Shown here piece after piece: positions 6,128-8,392 of a stretch of 8,392 bases of DNA. Source of the stretch: an uncultured Bacilli bacterium (GTDB lineage Bacteria > Bacillota_I > Bacilli_A > RF39 > UBA660); NCBI GenBank assembly GCA_949840855.1, contig CATKYP010000033.1, positions 1 to 8,392 of the forward strand. The letters are read 5' to 3'. The notes beneath the pieces were generated by a model. It was not told where the DNA came from, did not search any database, and worked only from the letters and a program-made list of their open reading frames with translations. A program made the translations under genes and the position numbers. Position 1 is the stretch's first letter. Each line of letters starts with the position of its first letter.

Positions 6128-6271
6128 ATTTATATTAACAAATGATAGAAAATAAATCAAGTGTTTTTTCCTATTTTTTACTTTTTATATCCTCCTATTT
6201 TATATTATATACTACTTATGAGCATTTTATTAAATAAATTTAATTTTTATATAGATTTTTTATTTGTTATT

Positions 6272-6280
6272 TGTTATAAT
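6272..6280 (+). promoter_or_regulatory. Extended -10 promoter of tRNA-Lys
   Basis: TGT followed by TATAAT (6275-6280), 20 nt before the tRNA 5' end. The -35 window holds only weak sequence. A repeat of TTTGTTAT lies at and just upstream of the element. Confidence 0.6.
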
Positions 6281-6300
6281 TTTATTTATCAGTAATTTAT

Positions 6301-6376
6301 GTCTCCTTAGCTCAGTTGGTAGAGCAACTGACTCTTAATCAGTGGGTCTGCGGTTCGAGCCCGCAAGGGGACACCA
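6301..6376 (+). tRNA. tRNA-Lys (anticodon CUU)
   Basis: Rightward 76-nt tRNA. Acceptor GTCTCCT pairs with AGGGGAC (one G-U), discriminator A, encoded CCA. Anticodon stem ACTGA/TCAGT around loop CTCTTAA, giving CUU. T arm TGCGG-TTCGAGC-CCGCA. It is a stand-alone unit with its own promoter and terminator. The CUU isoacceptor reads AAG, a minor lysine codon in so AT-rich a genome. Confidence 0.95.
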
Positions 6377-6385
6377 TTAGAAATT

Positions 6386-6412
6386 TAACCCTATTAAAGG
6401 GTTTTTATATTT
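6386..6412 (+). terminator. Intrinsic terminator of tRNA-Lys
   Basis: AACCCT (6387-6392), loop ATTAA, AGGGTT (6398-6403), then TTTATATTTTTT. It follows the tRNA by 10 nt. Confidence 0.85.
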
Positions 6413-6445
6413 TTTATGCCTTTTAAATAAATTAAAAATATTACA

Positions 6446-6485
6446 TTTTTGTCAAAATTTTTCTAAAATCAATTTTTGGCAAAAA
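6446..6485 (+). repeat. Two copies of palindrome TTTTTGnCAAAA; candidate operators
   Basis: TTTTTGTCAAAAT (6446-6458) and TTTTTGGCAAAAA (6473-6485) are near-perfect palindromes around a central base, 27 bp apart. The second covers the -35 hexamer TTGGCA of the rightward RNA promoter. With flanking bases, CATTTTTGTC (6444-6453) and GGCAAAAATG (6478-6487) also form a larger inverted repeat. Repressor sites are the simplest reading; no regulator is implied. Confidence 0.45.
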
Positions 6486-6504
6486 TGTACATATATGTTA
6501 TTAT
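6476..6504 (+). promoter_or_regulatory. SigA-type promoter of the candidate antisense RNA
   Basis: TTGGCA (6476-6481), exactly 17 nt, then TATTAT (6499-6504). No protein gene follows on this strand, but a terminator-bounded unit of about 115 nt does. Confidence 0.7.
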
Positions 6505-6525
6505 GAATATGTCAAGGAAACTTGC

Positions 6526-6574
6526 ATAAAATAAAAAAGGTAACATTCAGTTTTCTCAAGTTGAATTTCTACCT
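6526..6574 (-). terminator. Terminator of the small hydrophobic-peptide mRNA
   Basis: Leftward AGGTA (6574-6570) pairs with TACCT (6542-6538), with TTCA/TGAA pairing inside, followed by TTTTTTATTTTATG. The T run is only on the leftward side, so it serves the peptide mRNA and places its end inside the antisense RNA gene. Confidence 0.6.
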
Positions 6575-6589
6575 AAATTGTTTTGGTTT

Positions 6590-6625
6590 GACATTTAATC
6601 TATGAAGATTAGATGTCATTTCTTT
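6590..6625 (+). terminator. Terminator of the candidate antisense RNA
   Basis: GACATTTAATCT (6590-6601) pairs with AGATTAGATGTC (6606-6617): 12 pairs with one G-U around loop ATGA, followed by ATTTCTTTATT. The T-rich tail exists only rightward. The far arm overlaps the stop codon of the leftward peptide gene. Confidence 0.7.
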
Positions 6626-6708
6626 ATTACTATAATCAAAATGATTAGGAGTAGTAAAATGAAAGAGATGAGACGTAGAATGCAAATAATGTATTCACGC
6701 TTTTTCAT
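6616..6708 (-). CDS. Small hydrophobic membrane peptide, candidate type I toxin
   Basis: A 30-codon leftward frame, ATG at 6708-6706 and TGA at 6618-6616. The peptide has a basic start (MKKREYIICILRLI), one run of about 20 residues almost entirely Ile, Leu and Val (residues 7-28), and ends with two lysines. That is a single membrane span with charged ends, the form of type I toxins and other small membrane peptides. The ribosome site GAGGAGAGG (6727-6719) is strong but 10 nt from the ATG. Three things suggest a toxin: the antisense promoter-terminator unit converging on its 3' end, a terminator of its own beyond the antisense gene, and a predicted stem that locks the ribosome site and start codon. 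I recognise no named family. It could also be a non-toxic small membrane regulator. Confidence 0.6.
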   Translation of the reverse strand: MKKREYIICILRLISFILLLLIILIIVIKK

Positions 6709-6726
6709 TTCTTTCAAACCTCTCCT
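6647..6726 (-). promoter_or_regulatory. Long stem that can hide the peptide ribosome site and start codon
   Basis: Three paired segments nest: CTCCT/AGGAG (6651-6647 with 6726-6722, covering the ribosome site), a 12-bp block 6671-6660 with 6716-6705 (covering the ATG), and a 9-bp block 6683-6674 with 6699-6691. The two imperfect positions are A-C mismatches in the leftward RNA but G-U wobbles in the rightward RNA. The fold is therefore slightly better on the opposite strand, and a second rightward RNA cannot be excluded. Confidence 0.5.
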
Positions 6727-6773
6727 CTTTTGTTAGATTCGGTAGACGCTTAACAACTGATATTACCTATAAA

Positions 6774-6811
6774 AGTATACTATTAATAACTATTGCAAAG
6801 CTGAAAAGCAA
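6774..6811 (-). promoter_or_regulatory. Candidate promoter of the small peptide gene
   Basis: Leftward possibilities are TATACT (6779-6774) as a -10 without a clear -35, or TTGCTT (6811-6806), 17 nt, TATTAA (6788-6783). Both give a leader of about 60-70 nt. The leader carries a small imperfect stem GTTAAG/CTAAC at 6755-6733. Weak evidence. Confidence 0.3.
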
Positions 6812-6901
6812 GAGAACAAATGCAAAGTTTTAAAATTTTCACTAATGATTAACATAAAAAATTTTTTAATGACATAATTATTTACATACAAGGGAGGGAG
6901 T

Positions 6902-7178
6902 ATTATATCTAAGATATATTTAAAAGTGCCCTCCGCGGAAGGAAGTCATTATAGGAAATATTTGATGAAAAATCCTAAAATAAGGTTTTATAATGCTGGA
7001 TATGGTATAAATTTAAGTGGATTCTTGCCCAAAATAATATTGTAGTAAAAGTTATTCTTATATAGCATTAATAGAACTAGAAAAAAGTCTTGATCAGTTG
7101 GTGTTTGTTTTTATAAGTAGATACTATATAGGAATTTTATTGTGATATGTTAAATATTTATATACTAATAACATTATT
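6902..7178 (+). pseudogene. Possible decayed LytTR-type response regulator
   Basis: No intact gene covers 6709-7247 rightward, but two adjacent frames look like regulator remnants. In the first (6902-7042), YLKVPSAEG and YRKYLMKNPKIRF resemble the receiver strand-loop-helix pattern LD-x-x-P-x-x-x-G ... R-x-x-NPKI. GFLPK (7019-7033) resembles the conserved lysine segment of receivers. In the second frame (7038-7178, +1 shift), YSYIALIELEKSLDQ and FVFISRYYIGIL follow the LytTR pattern L-x-ELE-x-x-L ... F-x-x-x-S-R-S-Y-I-V-N. After an in-frame stop, YVKYLYTNNII continues the pattern. The phospho-acceptor and much of the receiver are gone. A GGGAGGG ribosome-like site precedes 6902, and a 26-codon ATG frame starts at 6965. 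The LytTR part is the stronger half; the receiver part is speculative. Confidence 0.38.
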
Positions 7179-7190
7179 TAGCACTTTTTA

Positions 7191-7219
7191 TTTACAAATA
7201 ATTATATATACTATAGAAT
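7191..7219 (+). promoter_or_regulatory. SigA-type promoter of the TM2-DUF2752 pair
   Basis: TTTACA (7191-7196), exactly 17 nt, TAGAAT (7214-7219), each five of six to consensus. Transcription would start about 22 nt before the TM2 start codon. Confidence 0.65.
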
Positions 7220-7237
7220 TATATTTGAAAGGAGTAT

Positions 7238-7255
7238 ATGTATATTTATGAATAA
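7238..7255 (+). promoter_or_regulatory. Five-codon leader frame overlapping the TM2 start
   Basis: The AAGGAG ribosome site (7229-7234) is 13 nt from the TM2 ATG (7248), too far for good initiation. A nearer ATG (7238) opens a frame of five codons (MYIYE) that ends at TAA 7253-7255, overlapping the TM2 start. Ribosomes ending there could restart at 7248. Spacing to 7238 is itself short (3 nt), so either reading is imperfect. Confidence 0.25.
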
Positions 7256-7583
7256 ACAAAAAATTGATTTATATTTAACTACTAATGCAAAATTTTTTGA
7301 ACCATCAGCTATTCCTATTGTTAGACAAAAGTTAGAGAATGCTAGTGAGGAATCTTTTTTGAGTTTACAAGCTTGTGAGTTAAAAGATCCAACTGTTATC
7401 TTAATTATTTCTATATTTTTAGGTGGTTTTGGTATTGACAGATTTATGCTTGGTGATATTGGAATAGGCATCTTAAAACTTTTAACTGGTGGGTGCTGTG
7501 GAATATTAACAGTTATAGATTGGTTTACAATTAGTAAAAAGGTAAAACAAGCAAATCTTGCAGCAATTTCAATGCTTGTATAA
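7248..7583 (+). CDS. TM2 domain-containing membrane protein
   Basis: A 111-residue protein with an N-terminal cytoplasmic-type segment (1-46, polar, helical, with LENASEESFLSLQ) followed by a TM2 domain (47-103). The domain has two membrane helices: DPTVILIISIFLGGFG (47-62) and IGIGILKLLTGGCCGILTVIDWF (71-93). They are joined by the family signature GIDRFMLGD (62-70), the equivalent of G-x-D/H-R-F-Y-x-G. KKVKQAN after the second helix is also typical. TM2 proteins are widespread and have no agreed biochemical role in bacteria. No alternative start exists in frame, so ATG 7248 is used despite poor ribosome spacing. The next gene begins 3 nt after its stop. Confidence 0.92.
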   Translation: MNKQKIDLYLTTNAKFFEPSAIPIVRQKLENASEESFLSLQACELKDPTVILIISIFLGGFGIDRFMLGDIGIGILKLLTGGCCGILTVIDWFTISKKVKQANLAAISMLV

Positions 7584-7586
7584 TTT

Positions 7587-7949
7587 ATGAATAGAAATAA
7601 TTACATAATAGAAATTGCTCTTATACTAGGACTTACTTTTATATTTAGTATCTTGAATATAAGAATATGTCCTTTTTTTTATCTTTTTAATATTCCTTGT
7701 CCTGGCTGTGGGTTAACACGTTCAATTACTTTTCTTCTTAAAGGAAATATTATTGAAAGTATTAAATATAATATCTTAGGAATACCATTAGTAGTTTGTT
7801 GCACTATTTATTTTATATTTTCTATATTAAAAAGAGAATATTTAATAGATGGATTCTTAATAAACAGAAAAAAATTAATAATTATAATTATCATTATAAC
7901 TTTTATTATTGTTCAATTAATTAATATATTTAATCCAAGACTATATTAA
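7587..7949 (+). CDS. DUF2752 domain-containing membrane protein
   Basis: A 120-residue integral membrane protein. The signature CPFFYLFNIPCPGCGLTRSI (28-47), with its three cysteines and the CPGCGLTR core (38-45), defines DUF2752. Membrane helices lie at about 7-23, 64-82 and 98-115, the last almost pure isoleucine. Function is unknown; the clustered cysteines suggest metal or redox chemistry, but that is inference. It starts 3 nt after the TM2 stop and has no ribosome site of its own, so it should depend on re-initiation by ribosomes finishing TM2. TM2 and DUF2752 genes are commonly neighbours in Bacillota, which suggests a joint membrane function. The operon ends at the terminator at 7957-7983. 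Confidence 0.92.
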   Translation: MNRNNYIIEIALILGLTFIFSILNIRICPFFYLFNIPCPGCGLTRSITFLLKGNIIESIKYNILGIPLVVCCTIYFIFSILKREYLIDGFLINRKKLIIIIIIITFIIVQLINIFNPRLY

Positions 7950-7956
7950 ATGTTTG

Positions 7957-7983
7957 AAAAAAAGAACCATTGGTTCTTTTTTT
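7957..7983. terminator. Perfect bidirectional terminator
   Basis: AAAAAAAGAACC (7957-7968), loop ATT, GGTTCTTTTTTT (7972-7983): a 12-bp perfect stem with a T run in both directions. It ends the DUF2752 transcript rightward and the HU transcript leftward; its right arm overlaps the HU stop codon by two bases. Confidence 0.93.
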
Positions 7984-8260
7984 AGTTATTATTAACAGCA
8001 TCTTTTAGAGCAGCTCCTGGTTTAAATGTAACAGCTCTTCTTGCAGCTATTTGAACAGTTTCTCCAGTTCTTGGATTACGTCCTTCACGTGCAGCTCTTT
8101 CTGATACATCGAAAGTTCCAAATCCAACTAGTGGAATTTTATTTCCTTTTGATAATTCATTAGTAACTACTTTTGTAAATGCATCAACAGCTTTAGCAGC
8201 ATCTGATTTAGTTAATCCTGCTTCTTCTGCTATTTTTTCTACAAATTCTGATTTTTTCAT
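7982..8260 (-). CDS. hup: DNA-binding protein HU
   Basis: Histone-like nucleoid protein that bends and compacts DNA as a dimer. The 92 residues match HU in length and along the sequence. The helical dimerisation part is MKKSEFVEKIAEEAGLTKSD followed by AAKAVDAFTKVVTNELSKG (1-39). The hinge IPLVGFGTFDV (42-52) leads to the DNA-clamping arm with GRNPRTGETVQI (60-71). Pro63 is the residue expected to intercalate between base pairs. FKPGAALKDAV closes the fold. The GGGAGG ribosome site is 12 nt from the ATG, a long spacing for so abundant a protein; no better in-frame start exists. Codon use is enriched in GCA/GCT alanines, as expected for a highly expressed gene. Confidence 0.97.
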   Translation of the reverse strand: MKKSEFVEKIAEEAGLTKSDAAKAVDAFTKVVTNELSKGNKIPLVGFGTFDVSERAAREGRNPRTGETVQIAARRAVTFKPGAALKDAVNNN

Positions 8261-8290
8261 AGTATTAATATACCTCCCTTAAAATTTATT

Positions 8291-8305
8291 AAGCATACTA
8301 TGCTT
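8291..8305. promoter_or_regulatory. Perfect palindrome at the HU transcription start
   Basis: AAGCATA-C-TATGCTT, seven perfect pairs around one base. It sits immediately downstream of the predicted HU start site (about 8307). A one-base loop is too small for an RNA hairpin, so a protein-binding operator is more likely. Confidence 0.5.
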
Positions 8306-8314
8306 ACATATATA

Positions 8315-8343
8315 AATTTAGCATGTGTTCTCTTAAAAATCAA
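8315..8343 (-). promoter_or_regulatory. Promoter of the HU gene
   Basis: Leftward TTGATT (8343-8338), exactly 17 nt, TAAATT (8320-8315), preceded by TGC (extended -10). Leader about 47 nt. A second TATAAT (8351-8346) upstream has no matching -35. Confidence 0.65.
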
Positions 8344-8392
8344 TAATTATAACGTTTTTTTACATTTTTTTATAAAATTTTATTATATATAT

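Larger units (their letters stand above)
6511..6628 (+). ncRNA. Candidate antisense RNA antitoxin
   Basis: A rightward unit of about 115 nt lies between a good promoter (6476-6504) and a 12-bp terminator hairpin (6590-6617). It has no plausible reading frame. It would fold into three hairpins: a 5' stem CAAG-GAAA-CTTG with a GNRA tetraloop (6513-6524), a central stem AGGTA/TACCT with TTCA/TGAA inside (6538-6574), and the terminator. It converges on the small hydrophobic ORF at 6616-6708 and is complementary to the last codons and 3' untranslated region of that mRNA for roughly 90 nt. This is the geometry of the Bacillus txpA/ratA and bsrG/SR4 type I systems. Exact ends are estimates from promoter and terminator positions; no known RNA family was recognised. 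Confidence 0.5.

Noticed and set aside
6180..6210. Leftward AGGAGG in the gap between the two tRNA units
   Set aside because: No start codon follows at usable distance and all frames close within a few codons.
6511..6628. tracrRNA or riboswitch interpretation of the small RNA unit
   Set aside because: No CRISPR repeats or cas genes are present, no known riboswitch core was recognised, and no gene follows in the right orientation and distance.
6659..6736. Rightward 25-codon frame with AGGAG upstream (begins MKEMRRRMQIM)
   Set aside because: It occupies the same DNA as the leftward hydrophobic peptide, whose composition and transcript setting are far more gene-like. The AGGAG is one arm of the inverted repeat, so its presence is explained by the ribosome site opposite.
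6937..6945. GGAAGGAAG resembling the conserved SRP RNA loop
   Set aside because: The surrounding bases do not form the long SRP hairpin, and the preceding GTCAGGTCC part is missing.
7211..7471. Leftward 86-codon open frame opposite the TM2 gene
   Set aside because: It is the antisense shadow of a clearly recognised protein, and has no ribosome site.

Overview
The window comes from a very AT-rich, spore-forming Bacillota. Evidence is the forespore sigma factor SigG, two further sporulation-family proteins (YmxH/YlmC and YunB), strong AGGAGG-type ribosome sites, tRNAs with encoded CCA, and a standard genetic code (no in-frame TGA in the long genes, Trp as TGG). YunB next to an apparent YutD resembles a Bacillus neighbourhood, while the TSCPD protein is more Clostridia-like. 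I would not place it below phylum; an uncultured gut-type lineage is a guess.

Layout. Positions 1-3969 are one leftward run: Cof-type HAD phosphatase, RluA-family pseudouridine synthase, then the block sigG - TSCPD protein - ymxH - yunB - yutD-like (cut by the left edge). A leftward tRNA-Ser with its own promoter and terminator follows (4023-4210). Next are two divergent genes: a leftward predicted exported protein of unknown function and a rightward orphan LytTR response regulator. They share an intergenic region with identical extended -10 elements and a pair of direct repeats 21 bp apart. A leftward Ile-Asn-Glu tRNA operon and a rightward tRNA-Lys(CUU) occupy 5811-6412.

The most interesting stretch is 6440-6810. 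It looks like an undescribed type I toxin-antitoxin module. A 30-residue, single-span hydrophobic peptide with basic ends is encoded leftward at 6616-6708. A short rightward RNA (about 6511-6628) with its own promoter converges on it and is antisense to its 3' end. Each transcript has its own terminator hairpin inside the other's gene. The toxin ribosome site and start codon can be locked in a long stem with the toxin coding region.

Region 6902-7178 holds what looks like the decayed remains of a second LytTR-type regulator. It is followed by a coupled TM2-domain / DUF2752 membrane-protein pair, a perfect bidirectional terminator, and the convergent gene for the nucleoid protein HU.

The coding calls for SigG, HU, RluA-type synthase, Cof hydrolase, YunB, TM2, DUF2752 and the five tRNAs are secure. 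The toxin-antitoxin module, the pseudogene and the operators are inferences from sequence pattern only.
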